DNA from: CAILZL01 sp963748005
GTDB lineage: Bacteria; Pseudomonadota; Gammaproteobacteria; Steroidobacterales; Steroidobacteraceae
DNA: 64,000 bases
NCBI GenBank assembly: GCA_963748005.1
Contig: CAVVHH010000002.1
Span: 1,302,001-1,366,000 of the forward strand
Direction: 5' to 3'
Part shown: piece after piece, positions 16,929 to 24,363 of the stretch
How positions within the stretch are numbered: position 1 is the first letter of the stretch
How the letters are laid out: each line of letters opens with the position of its first letter
The notes under the pieces: model-generated
The model's database searches: none
Seen by the model: the letters and a program-made list of their open reading frames with translations, nothing else
Told to the model about the DNA's origin: nothing
Translations under genes and position numbers: made by a program

Positions 16929-19154
16929 ATGAATCTGATCCTGCGAATCGCGCTGGATACGCCACTGCGGCGACTGTTCGACTACCTGCCGCCAGTGCAT
17001 TTTGATACCGCGCAACTGCAGCCGGGCGTACGGGTGCGGGTGCCATTCGGCCGACGTCAAATGGTCGGAATGCTGATCAATACCAGTGACAAGACCGACG
17101 TGCCGACCGCGAAATTGCGGCGCGCACAGGCACTGCTCGATGCCACTCCGGTGTTCGACGCCACGTTGTTCGCCCTGTTGCAGTGGTCGGCCGACTACTA
17201 CCGGCATCCGCTGGGTGAAGTGCTGGCTGCGGCACTGCCAGCGTCGCTGCGCACTGGCGCCGCCCTGACCGCGGCGCAGGAATGCTGGCAGCTGACATCA
17301 TTGGGTCAGTCCGAAGCGCGTAATCAGATCCCCAAGCGCGCCCGCCGGTTGCATGCCTTGCTGGATGTACTGGGCGATGGACAGTTGCATGATGCCGATT
17401 CGCTGGCAGCAGCTCATGACGATTGGCGCGCTGGCTTGCGCACGCTGCGCGAACGAGGCTATGTGCAAGCCGTGATGGTCGAACAGAGCGCAGTGCCGCC
17501 GGGATCATCGGCACAGCCGGTGCAGATGCCGGTGCTCGGCGCGGCACAACAACAGGCGCTGGCGAAAATCGTCGAGAGCCTGGGCAGCTTTGCCACCTTG
17601 CTGCTGCACGGCGTCACCGGTAGCGGCAAGACCGAGGTGTACCTTCAGGCCATCACGGCGGTGTTGGCCCGCAGCGAACAGGCGCTGGTGCTGGCGCCGG
17701 AAATCGCCCTGACCCCGCAATTGCTGGAACGCTTTCGCGCCCGGTTTGCGGTGCCGATTGCCGTGCTGCATTCGGGTCTGAATGACGGCGAGCGACTGGC
17801 GGCGTGGCGCGCCGCGCGCAGTGGTGAAGCCGGCATTGTCATTGGTACGCGCTCGGCGATTTTCACGGCGTTGCAACGTCCCGGATTGATCATCGTGGAT
17901 GAAGAACACGATGCGTCATACAAGCAGCAGGAAGGCTTTCGCTATTCGGCGCGCGATCTGGCCATTGCCCGCGCGCAGCGCCATGGCATTCCGGTTGTAC
18001 TGGGCTCGGCGACACCGTCGCTGGAAAGCCTACTGCGCACCCAGCGCACGCCCGCCAATCTGTTGCATCTGCCGGATCGCGCCGGCGGTGCTCAGGCACC
18101 GCAGCTCAGGTTGGTCGATCTGCGCCAGCACGCCGCCAATCAGGGGCTATCCACCCCCGTCATGCTGAGCATCCGCAGGCATCTCGATGCGCGAGGCCAA
18201 GTACTGGTGTATCTGAACCGGCGGGGTTTTGCGCCGGTGTTGTTCTGCCCCAGTTGCGGGTGGTCGGCGCCCTGCCCGCGCTGCGATGCGCGTCTGACCG
18301 TGCATCAGCGCCAGAGGAAATTGATTTGTCACCACTGCGCTCACGAACAGGCTTTAACCACCACCTGCCCTTCCTGCCAGGCCGAAGTGAAACCCGTTGG
18401 GCAAGGTACGGAACGCATCGAAGATACGCTGCAACAGATTTATCCGGATGCGCCACTGGCGCGACTGGATCGCGACAGCACCAGTCGCAGGGGTGAACTC
18501 GATGCCACACTGGCGCGAGTGCAATCCGGCGAAGTGAAGATTCTGGTCGGCACCCAGATGCTGTCCAAAGGACATCACTTTCCCAATGTCACGCTGGTAG
18601 TAATTCTCGACGCCGACCAGGGCCTGTTCAGTACCGATTTTCGTGCCAGCGAAAAACTCGCCCAGAGCATCCTGCAGGTCTCCGGCCGCGCCGGACGCGG
18701 CGATCGGCCCGGCGAAGTGTTGATCCAGACCGAGTACCCCGATCACCCACTGCTGCAACGCTTGCTGACTGAAGGCTACGAAGGATTCGCCGCCGCCGCA
18801 CTGGCCGAGCGCGAACAGGCGCATTGGCCACCATTCACCCGCATTGCCCTGTTGCGCGCCGAAGCCAGCGACTTGGGCGCCGCGATGCGTTTTTTACAGA
18901 CCGCGCAGAAACTTGCTCGCGGTCAGCAGGACAGGCAGCCCACCAGAACGCGTTCACCGGTGAAGATTCTGGGCCCGGCACCCGCCCCCATGACCCGCCG
19001 CGCTGGAGTGCATCGTGCGCAGTTGCTATTTCACGCTGCGACGCCCGGCCCGTTGCAAACGCTGCTGGCAGGCCTGTTACCCAAACTTGAAGAGTTGCCG
19101 GAAACCAAGCGTGTGCGGTGGTCGGTGGACGTGGATCCGATTGAACTTTTCTAG
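16929..19154 (+). CDS. priA: Primosomal protein N', replication restart helicase
   Basis: 741 aa 3'-5' DNA helicase that reloads the replisome at stalled forks. Visible motifs are the N-terminal 3'-DNA-end-binding domain, Walker A GVTGSGKTE, Walker B DEEHDASYKQ, and a zinc-binding insert CPSCGWSAPCPRCDARLTVH...CHHCAHE...CPSC. These are followed by helicase motifs GTQMLSKGHHFPNVTLV and VSGRAGRGDRPGEV. ATG 16929 gives the usual MNLILRIAL start; ATG 16920 is an alternative. The opposed DnaA boxes lie just upstream. Confidence 0.97.
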   Translation: MNLILRIALDTPLRRLFDYLPPVHFDTAQLQPGVRVRVPFGRRQMVGMLINTSDKTDVPTAKLRRAQALLDATPVFDATLFALLQWSADYYRHPLGEVLAAALPASLRTGAALTAAQECWQLTSLGQSEARNQIPKRARRLHALLDVLGDGQLHDADSLAAAHDDWRAGLRTLRERGYVQAVMVEQSAVPPGSSAQPVQMPVLGAAQQQALAKIVESLGSFATLLLHGVTGSGKTEVYLQAITAVLARSEQALVLAPEIALTPQLLERFRARFAVPIAVLHSGLNDGERLAAWRAARSGEAGIVIGTRSAIFTALQRPGLIIVDEEHDASYKQQEGFRYSARDLAIARAQRHGIPVVLGSATPSLESLLRTQRTPANLLHLPDRAGGAQAPQLRLVDLRQHAANQGLSTPVMLSIRRHLDARGQVLVYLNRRGFAPVLFCPSCGWSAPCPRCDARLTVHQRQRKLICHHCAHEQALTTTCPSCQAEVKPVGQGTERIEDTLQQIYPDAPLARLDRDSTSRRGELDATLARVQSGEVKILVGTQMLSKGHHFPNVTLVVILDADQGLFSTDFRASEKLAQSILQVSGRAGRGDRPGEVLIQTEYPDHPLLQRLLTEGYEGFAAAALAEREQAHWPPFTRIALLRAEASDLGAAMRFLQTAQKLARGQQDRQPTRTRSPVKILGPAPAPMTRRAGVHRAQLLFHAATPGPLQTLLAGLLPKLEELPETKRVRWSVDVDPIELF

Positions 19155-19334
19155 GCAAACCTGCTACTTACTGCTTTTGCTGGAGCACCAGGCAGTGCCT
19201 TGACGTTTATAAACTCTGTACCGTCATGCAACAGTGCTAGAGTCATTCACATTGGTCCCCCACTGCCCGGGCCACAGGCAGAGGGATTGGCCGTCCATAC
19301 AACTCCATCCCCTCACCAGCCGAGGTCATTACTT

Positions 19335-19913
19335 ATGAAACGCTTACTTGCTACGGGTCTGCTCACTGCATTGTTCACCCTGCCGGCATTGGCTGCGCTG
19401 AATCCCGGCGATGCCGCCCCGGATTTCACCACCCAGGCATCCATGAACGGCAAGGCTTTCACGTTCGCACTGAAGGACGCCCTGAAAAAGGGCCCAGCGG
19501 TGGTGTACTTCTACCCTTCAGCCTATACCGGCGGCTGCAACCTGCAGGCGCGCACCTTTTCGCAGAACATCGACAAGTTCAACGCCGCAGGCGTGACCAT
19601 CGTGGGCGTGTCGCTGGACAGCATCCAGCGTCTCAATGATTTCTCCGCCGATCCGGAATACTGCGCCGGCAAGTTCGCTGTCGCCTCGGATGCCGATGGC
19701 AAGATCGCCAAGAGCTATCAGCTGAACATTCGTCCCGCCAAGGAAGAAGCGAAGGACACGCGCGGCATTGTCATTGGTCATGACATGGCCGAACGCACCA
19801 CGTTCGTCGTCACCCCGGATGGCAAGGTTGCTGCGGTGGTCGGCGGCGTGACACCGGATGAAAACGTGAAGCAGAGCCTGGCCGCAGTGGAAAAGCTCAA
19901 AGCCGGCAAGTAG
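19335..19913 (+). CDS. Exported peroxiredoxin (AhpC/TSA, Bcp-like)
   Basis: 192 aa with a signal peptide (KRLLATGLLTALFTLPALAAL), so it is probably periplasmic. The thioredoxin fold follows: GDAAPDFTTQASMNGKAF, then YFYPSAYTGGC with the peroxidatic cysteine, and VGVSLDSIQRLNDFSADPEYC, which holds a second cysteine that may act as the resolving residue. It would reduce hydroperoxides. ATG 19335 is preferred; in-frame upstream codons do not encode a signal sequence. A strong terminator follows. Confidence 0.9.
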   Translation: MKRLLATGLLTALFTLPALAALNPGDAAPDFTTQASMNGKAFTFALKDALKKGPAVVYFYPSAYTGGCNLQARTFSQNIDKFNAAGVTIVGVSLDSIQRLNDFSADPEYCAGKFAVASDADGKIAKSYQLNIRPAKEEAKDTRGIVIGHDMAERTTFVVTPDGKVAAVVGGVTPDENVKQSLAAVEKLKAGK

Positions 19914-19956
19914 CGCCGAGTGCCTCGCGGCGCATCTTCGTATGCGCCGAAACTGA

Positions 19957-19992
19957 AACACCCGGGTCAATCGGCCCGGGTGTTTTGTTTTG
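19957..19992 (+). terminator. Rho-independent terminator after the peroxiredoxin gene
   Basis: Perfect 9-bp stem ACACCCGGG / CCCGGGTGT (19958-19966 and 19975-19983) with an 8-base loop, followed by TTTGTTTTG. Confidence 0.9.
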
Positions 19993-20006
19993 CGTCGAAG
20001 ATTTTT

Positions 20007-20453
20007 TCAGGGCGCGGGTTTGATCTGTGTTAGGGGCGCAGGCAATCGGGAGCCCGGCGGTCCCGTGAACTCTTCCTTGTTGCCATCTGCGTAGTACTGC
20101 ACGAACTTCCAGGTCATGGTGCCGGCGCTCGTCGGGTTGATGGCCAGCATGCCGAACTCCATGAATTCATACGGCTTCATCGCGCCCGTCCACACCGCAC
20201 CGACGATGTTGCCATCCTTGTCTTTCTTCAGCTCCACCGTCCAGCCCGGCCTGGGTTCAAAGGCATATACCTTGAGTCCTGCCGGAAACTCACCCTCGAT
20301 GCGCGTCGAGTCGACCTGTTTTTCATTGGGCACGCGCATGGTGTAGCGCTCACGCGCACCGGCAATGCTCTCCGTCTGCAGAATACGGGTGTGTGCTTGC
20401 ACCAGTTGTGTCGCCAGCAACGACACTGGAATCAGCCAGAGTGATTTGAACAT
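20007..20453 (-). CDS. YcnI-like (DUF1775) copper-associated exported protein
   Basis: 148 aa. The signal peptide ends at VQA, leaving histidine as the first mature residue (HTRILQTES), the feature used by YcnI domains to bind copper. The YTMRVPNEK, TRIEGEFPAGLKVYAFEPRPGWTVEL and GAVWTGAMKPYEFMEFG strands fit the family. No CopC/CopD-like partner is adjacent. The role in copper handling is inferred from the family. Confidence 0.82.
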   Translation of the reverse strand: MFKSLWLIPVSLLATQLVQAHTRILQTESIAGARERYTMRVPNEKQVDSTRIEGEFPAGLKVYAFEPRPGWTVELKKDKDGNIVGAVWTGAMKPYEFMEFGMLAINPTSAGTMTWKFVQYYADGNKEEFTGPPGSRLPAPLTQIKPAP

Positions 20454-20598
20454 GTTCCCTCCCGCGTTGTTGTGGGCGGCATATTAGCGCCAGCGGGGAC
20501 TTAAGAAATGAACGTCGCGAAGCCATGCCGGAACCCGAAGGTCTCGCTGATTGATTCCCCGGCCAGCCGCAGCAAGCGCACGTTTTGCAAAAATCCAT

Positions 20599-20633
20599 TA
20601 ATAGACTATTATTAAATTAAGTCCACAAGTGGA
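20599..20633. promoter_or_regulatory. Candidate operator of the Xre/RES toxin-antitoxin operon
   Basis: AT-rich patch with a perfect inverted repeat TAATAG-A-CTATTA (20599-20611) and a second palindrome TCCACAAGTGGA (20622-20633) just before the antitoxin start. Antitoxins of this family often repress their own promoter, so these are plausible binding sites. The GTGGAG of the second palindrome also looks like the ribosome site for ATG 20642. Confidence 0.45.
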
Positions 20634-20641
20634 GTTTCCAG

Positions 20642-21046
20642 ATGTCCGCCAGAACCCACTCCGGCCAGCTTCCGAAGCCCAGCCTCGAAGAACTCGGCGC
20701 CACCGCGCTGGCGGCGTTCTTCAACATCACCGCCGCTTGGGCGTTGAGCGCCGATGACGAGCGCATCCTGCTTGGCGCACCGCCCCGCTCGACGTTCTTC
20801 AAATGGAAAAGCGAACGCAACGCCAAACTGGGTACGGATACCCTGGAGCGCATCAGCTACGTGATGGGCATCTACAAGGCGCTGCATATTCTGCTGCCCA
20901 CTGCCGAAGCGGCCGATGCCTGGCCGAAGAAACCCAATAGCGCCGCACCGTTCGGCAACAAGTCGGCATTGGAGCGCATGCGCGGCGGTCGCGTCATGGA
21001 TCTCGCCGATGTGCGGCGGTATCTCGATGCCGAGCGCGGCACATGA
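20642..21046 (+). CDS. Xre/MbcA/ParS-type antitoxin
   Basis: 134 aa. The N-terminal helices contain LEELGATALAAFFNITAAWALSADDERILLG and a PRSTFFKWK helix-turn-helix segment, followed by a C-terminal ParS/MbcA toxin-binding part: GIYKALHILLP, FGNKSALERMRGGRVMDLADVRRYLDAERG. This pairing and order (antitoxin first, ATGA overlap with a RES toxin) is the standard COG5642/COG5654 module. It neutralises the RES protein and probably represses the operon through the palindromes upstream. Confidence 0.92.
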   Translation: MSARTHSGQLPKPSLEELGATALAAFFNITAAWALSADDERILLGAPPRSTFFKWKSERNAKLGTDTLERISYVMGIYKALHILLPTAEAADAWPKKPNSAAPFGNKSALERMRGGRVMDLADVRRYLDAERGT

Positions 21047-21735
21047 AATTCGCTGAACCGCCGCAGGTCACACTGCGCAACGCCAGGCTGTATCGCGTCA
21101 TTCCCTCGCAGTTCCCACCCATCAACATATTCGAGCACGTGGTTGCGCCTGAACAACTTGAAACCGCGTGGTATCTGGAAAGCCTGACCAACGATCGCCT
21201 TCGTGATGCCGCCGGCGACATTCATCTGGTGAATCCCGAAGACCGCGTGACCGGACGCGGCAGCAGTGTGGTGATGGCCGCCTTCACTCACATCGGCCGA
21301 CCCAGCCGCTTCACCGATGGCAGCTATGGCGTGTACTACGCCGCACGTTCACTGGAAACCGCCGTGCGTGAAACCGCCTATCATCGCGGCAAATTTTTAG
21401 CCGCTACCAACGAACCGCCCGGCGAGATCGACATGCGCGCCTATGTCGGTCGCGCCCAGAAACCGTTGCTTGATCTACGTGCGCCCCGCTTCAAGCCGCT
21501 GCACGACCCCGATGACTATCGCCCTTCGCAACTCTATGCAGCCGAACGCCGCAAACAGAATGACTGGGGTCTGCTGTATAACAGTGTGCGTCATGAAGGC
21601 GGTTTGTGTGTTGCAGCATTGCGCCCACCCGCAGTGAGCATTCCCATGCAGGGACCTGCGCTTGCTTACGTGTGGGACGGCAGGCGCATCAGCAAGGTGT
21701 ATGAGAAGTCGGAAGTGTTGTTTGAGATCAAGTGA
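21043..21735 (+). CDS. RES-domain toxin (NAD+-depleting)
   Basis: 230 aa RES family toxin. Family members degrade NAD+ and stop growth unless bound by the Xre antitoxin. The defining residues are visible: arginine in LYRVIPS, glutamate in RSLETAVRETAYH and serine in YNSVRHEGG. GRPSRFTDGSYGVYYAA is the usual central motif. The gene overlaps the antitoxin by 4 bases. It has no frameshift and looks active. Confidence 0.92.
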   Translation: MKFAEPPQVTLRNARLYRVIPSQFPPINIFEHVVAPEQLETAWYLESLTNDRLRDAAGDIHLVNPEDRVTGRGSSVVMAAFTHIGRPSRFTDGSYGVYYAARSLETAVRETAYHRGKFLAATNEPPGEIDMRAYVGRAQKPLLDLRAPRFKPLHDPDDYRPSQLYAAERRKQNDWGLLYNSVRHEGGLCVAALRPPAVSIPMQGPALAYVWDGRRISKVYEKSEVLFEIK

Positions 21736-21751
21736 ATGCCGGCAGTCCGGC

Positions 21752-21787
21752 GTAGGTTGGGCTGAACAAAGTGAAGCCCAACATCAA
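21752..21787. repeat. GTAG-headed interspersed palindrome, copy 1
   Basis: Starts GTAGGTTGGGCTGA and ends GAAGCCCAACATCAA, folding TTGGGCT/AGCCCAA. A near-identical copy lies at 53642-53676. It directly abuts the decayed antitoxin gene. Confidence 0.75.
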
Positions 21788-21966
21788 GTCACCTTCTTCT
21801 TATTGGGCTTCAAAGGCGCAGCCAAATCTGCGCGCTGTGACAATTTCCTCCATTCACGAATATCGGCAACCACGGGCAGCGTCGTCTTGCGTACCTGTTC
21901 GCCACGTTTGATTTCCTGCAGACCTTCAAGGATCTCCAGGCCGATGTTGCGCTAAGGCTTAGCCAT
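21784..21966 (-). pseudogene. Remnant of an Xre (HigA-like) antitoxin gene
   Basis: Reading the minus strand from ATG 21966 gives MAKP, an in-frame TAG, then RNIGLEILEGLQEIKRGEQ and KTTLPVVADIREWRKLSQR, and a stop at 21784. The NIGLEILEGLQEIKRGE block is typical of small Xre-family antitoxins partnered with HigB/RelE-type toxins. Normally a helix-turn-helix core follows the LSQ segment; here it is replaced by a short lysine-rich tail (KPNKKKVT). With the early stop and the missing HTH core it is a broken gene. No toxin partner is visible. Confidence 0.6.
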
Positions 21967-22243
21967 CGATTTCCTCACGATAACGCAGGCCGACAAAAAA
22001 TCCCCCTAACCCGGTGCCCGGCACCGGTCGCGCGCGCGCCGTTTGCTGCGTGCATCCATGATAAAAAAATCCATCAACGTAGGGCGCCGGTAAGCGCAGC
22101 GCACCGCGCCACCATTCGCAACAGCAGCACCGGAAGCCGGATCAATGGCAATGGTTCGACGATGTGGTGCGGATGGCGCAGTGCGAAGACTTACTGCGCC
22201 CTATACTGCGGGTTACGCGTTGCGCCGTTCAGCCGAAAACTGG
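21967..22243. repeat. Repeat-rich intergenic patch
   Basis: Contains a CG-alternating stretch (CGCGCGCGCC near 22030), a GTAG-headed repeat start at 22079 (GTAGGGCGCCGGTAAGCG), and a hairpin GGCGCAGT/ACTGCGCC (22175-22182 and 22193-22200). No gene is supported. It looks like an accumulation of small mobile palindromes next to the TIR operon. Confidence 0.5.
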
Positions 22244-23044
22244 TCAAGAAAAAACCCCAGCTTCCATCCATGCGTTACCCGATGTATCCACAACGCAGCC
22301 TGCTGCTTGTAACCGATCCACCAACTCCTTTCTACGTTGGGCGGAATCATTCATCTTTACGACATGCCTACCTAATGTGTCACTAAAAGGACGGCATTTC
22401 CCTATCTCAACTATGATCGTTTCATTTTGGTGGGTGGCGAAAGCCATTCCGGCTTCAAAAAGCACATTTGGTCGTGCCTGACCCATAAGTTTCTTTTCGT
22501 ACGCTTCTTCTCCCTTTCTCCAGTGCTCTTTCTTCAGTCGAGCCTCGTCATCTGGAGTCATGACAACAATTACTGCAGATGCCTTCTGAAATGCCTTATC
22601 AAGTACCTCGCCGACGTAAGGTGTACCTTTCCTTGTCGCCTTCATCGCCGTGGCCCATTCCAGCGGCTCCAATCCAACGCTTCTTACAAAATCGGCGATC
22701 GCTCTGCGATATCGGTCATCTCGACCGTGAACAATCCACACATACTTGCCCGGCGATCTTTTTCCGCTTCTGCTCGACTTCTTCGGAACCTTTGGGGCTA
22801 GCGCGGGCTGTGCGAAATGAGCTGATGGTGACGCACGCCTGGCGTCGCGTAGCTTTTCCAGTTCGCTTTCTTTGGCAAAGAGATTGATGTTTACGCTATT
22901 TGCGGATGCGACATCTAGCGCCGCAATCTCACGGCGAACGCCAAGTGCGTTTGCGCGCTCTGAAATGCGGTTATAGAGAGCCCTTTCCTTAAGGCCTGTT
23001 TTCTTTTTTAGTGCTGCTAAAAGCTTGGGGTTTATTGGCGACAC
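22244..23044 (-). CDS. TIR-like nucleotide-binding protein (PF10137-type) with N-terminal helical domain
   Basis: 266 aa. The C-terminal half (about 100-255) has the TIR-like fold known from CBASS Cap12/Pycsar effectors: YVWIVHGRDDRYRRAIADFV, a GKTI-like KATRKGTPYVGEVLDKAFQKASAVIVVMTPDD, and RPNVLFEAGMAF with the candidate catalytic E197. Such domains hydrolyse NAD+. Residues 1-70 (INPKLLAALKKKTGLKERALYNRISERANALG) form a separate helical, HTH-like domain; a basic linker (85-100) joins them. GTG start, 12 bases after the small upstream gene. No cyclase is nearby, so CBASS/Pycsar cannot be assigned. Confidence 0.82.
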   Translation of the reverse strand: MSPINPKLLAALKKKTGLKERALYNRISERANALGVRREIAALDVASANSVNINLFAKESELEKLRDARRASPSAHFAQPALAPKVPKKSSRSGKRSPGKYVWIVHGRDDRYRRAIADFVRSVGLEPLEWATAMKATRKGTPYVGEVLDKAFQKASAVIVVMTPDDEARLKKEHWRKGEEAYEKKLMGQARPNVLFEAGMAFATHQNETIIVEIGKCRPFSDTLGRHVVKMNDSAQRRKELVDRLQAAGCVVDTSGNAWMEAGVFS

Positions 23045-23056
23045 TTTTAGTCAGCC

Positions 23057-23284
23057 TTATTTGGCTTTCTTCTTGTTTGCCAGATATCTGGTTTGCCTGA
23101 TAACGCCGCCCGTAACGCTTAACAGACTGGTTATCTCGTCGTCGGAAAAGCCAGCACGGCTAAGTTGAACGATAGCGTCTCCTTGCTTTGCTTCCTTTAC
23201 AACAAAGAGCGCGAGCAGATTGGCAATTTTTTCTAACGGTTCGGCGGCTTTACTTCGTGGCTCTGCGTTTCGCTTTGCTGCCAT
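23057..23284 (-). CDS. Small HTH-like protein B of the TIR operon
   Basis: 75 aa from ATG 23284, which has AAGGAGCAAGAAAA in front. A helical region EPLEKIANLLALFVVKEAKQGDAIVQLSRAGFSDDEITSLLSVTGGVIRQTRYLANKKKAK matches a sigma-region-4-like helix-turn-helix ending in a basic tail. It overlaps the end of the upstream small gene by 35 bases in another frame and precedes the TIR gene by 12 bases. The two small proteins look like diverged copies. Function unknown; DNA binding or an adaptor role is inferred. Confidence 0.65.
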   Translation of the reverse strand: MAAKRNAEPRSKAAEPLEKIANLLALFVVKEAKQGDAIVQLSRAGFSDDEITSLLSVTGGVIRQTRYLANKKKAK

Positions 23285-23507
23285 TTTTCTTGCTCCTTTT
23301 TGCCTTCTTCCGACTAAACATGACTCCAAGAGATTCGACACTTGAGCCGAGAAGTGCTGCCACATCGGAACGTGGAACCCCTAGTTTCTCCAAGAAGTCC
23401 GCTCTGATAATGAGGTCACTGTTGCCAAGTTCCGATCGATGCATAGCAAGCAACGCTAGTGACTTGGCGATAACCGGCAGCCAAATTTGTTCCGTTTCTC
23501 TATCCAT
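23250..23507 (-). CDS. Small HTH-like protein A of the TIR operon
   Basis: 85 aa from ATG 23507; a TTG four codons upstream is possible. The pattern IAKSLALLAMHRSELG...ADFLEKLGVPRSDVAALLGSSVESLGVMFSRKKAKRSKK parallels the neighbouring 75 aa protein: leucine-rich helix, GV/GF-x-x-x-[DE]-[VI]-x-x-LL recognition-type helices, and a lysine-rich end. It is the first gene of a three-gene operon ending with a TIR-like effector. Codon use and base composition are more AT-rich than neighbouring housekeeping genes, suggesting transfer. Confidence 0.65.
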   Translation of the reverse strand: MDRETEQIWLPVIAKSLALLAMHRSELGNSDLIIRADFLEKLGVPRSDVAALLGSSVESLGVMFSRKKAKRSKKNGSKAKRRATK

Positions 23508-23535
23508 TTTTATGCTCAACTAATGCGACTGAAGC

Positions 23536-24243
23536 TTACCCGCACTTCGAATCCCCACAATTCAAACAAGTCATGCACCCATCCATCATGATCACCGCGG
23601 TGGTGTTGCACTTGGCGCACATCTGCGCGCCTTCGGGGAACAGGCTTTTGGCGAAGGCGTCGGTTTGTTTGTTGCGGGCTTCGAATTCGGCTTTCTTTTC
23701 TTCGATGAGTTTCTTGCGGTGCTCATCCATTTCGGTTTTCTTGAGCAGGCCGATGAACTGCAGGTGGCGCTCTATCACGTGACCGAGTTCGGCAATGATG
23801 GACGGCATGAAGCGGCCGCCGGTCTGCCAATAGCCACCGCGCGGGTCGAATACGCCTTTCATTTCATCCACCAAGAAGGTGACGTCGCCACCTTTGCGGA
23901 ACACGGCTGAAATGATGCGCGTCAGCGCCACGATCCACTGGAAGTGATCGAGGTTCTTGGTGTTGATGAAGATCTCGAAGGGGCGGCGCTGCTCATGCGG
24001 CGTACCTTCGTTGAGCAACATGTCGTTGATGGTCACGTACATGGCGTGATCGGATACCGGCGTCTTGATCTTGTAGGTGGAGCCGATGAGCATGTCGGGA
24101 CGCTCAAGCTTTTCGTGCATCCACACCACGTTGTCTTCCTGACGCAGCACGGGCGCGGCCTTTTCTGCAGCAGCCTTGGCGGCGGCAGCGTCTTCGGGTT
24201 TTTCAACGCGGTACTTGGAAATCTTTTTGTCGATGGTAATCAT
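23536..24243 (-). CDS. nrdJb: Class II ribonucleotide reductase, C-terminal subunit NrdJb
   Basis: 235 aa, the separately encoded C-terminal part of the adenosylcobalamin-dependent ribonucleotide reductase, as in Pseudomonas. It ends in a cysteine-rich tail: CAKC, DGCMTC, LNCGDSKCG. The cysteine pair there re-reduces the active site and other cysteines resemble a zinc ribbon. The middle region (FEIFINTKNLDHFQWIVALTRIISAVFRKGGD) is typical of the NrdJ C-terminal domain. It is separated from nrdJa by about 120 bases that contain a mobile palindromic repeat. Confidence 0.9.
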   Translation of the reverse strand: MITIDKKISKYRVEKPEDAAAAKAAAEKAAPVLRQEDNVVWMHEKLERPDMLIGSTYKIKTPVSDHAMYVTINDMLLNEGTPHEQRRPFEIFINTKNLDHFQWIVALTRIISAVFRKGGDVTFLVDEMKGVFDPRGGYWQTGGRFMPSIIAELGHVIERHLQFIGLLKKTEMDEHRKKLIEEKKAEFEARNKQTDAFAKSLFPEGAQMCAKCNTTAVIMMDGCMTCLNCGDSKCG

Positions 24244-24280
24244 GGGTGTCGTTCCGTAATTCGTTGCTTCACTTATGAGT

Positions 24281-24352
24281 CGTCATTCCCTCGCAGGAGG
24301 GAATCCAGTCAAGAATGATCAAACTGGATGCCCGCCTGCGCGGGCATGACGG
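24281..24352. repeat. Interspersed double-hairpin repeat between nrdJa and nrdJb
   Basis: Left unit CGTCATTCCCTCGCAGGAGG (continuing GAATCCAGT) at 24281-24309, and right unit ACTGGATGCCCGCCTGCGCG (continuing GGCATGACGG) at 24323-24352. Each unit is a hairpin, and together they form a larger imperfect inverted repeat. This CGTCATTCCC...GGATGACG design is a common proteobacterial intergenic repeat. It sits inside the nrdJab operon. Confidence 0.8.
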
Positions 24353-24363
24353 AAAGTGCCGCG

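Noticed and set aside
22000..22240. CRISPR-like repetition near 22 kb
   Set aside because: The repeats are palindromic intergenic elements without regular spacing or spacers, and no cas gene is present.
22244..23507. Calling the TIR-like operon CBASS or Pycsar
   Set aside because: No CD-NTase or uridylate/cytidylate cyclase gene is adjacent, and the N-terminal domain is not an evident cyclic-nucleotide sensor.
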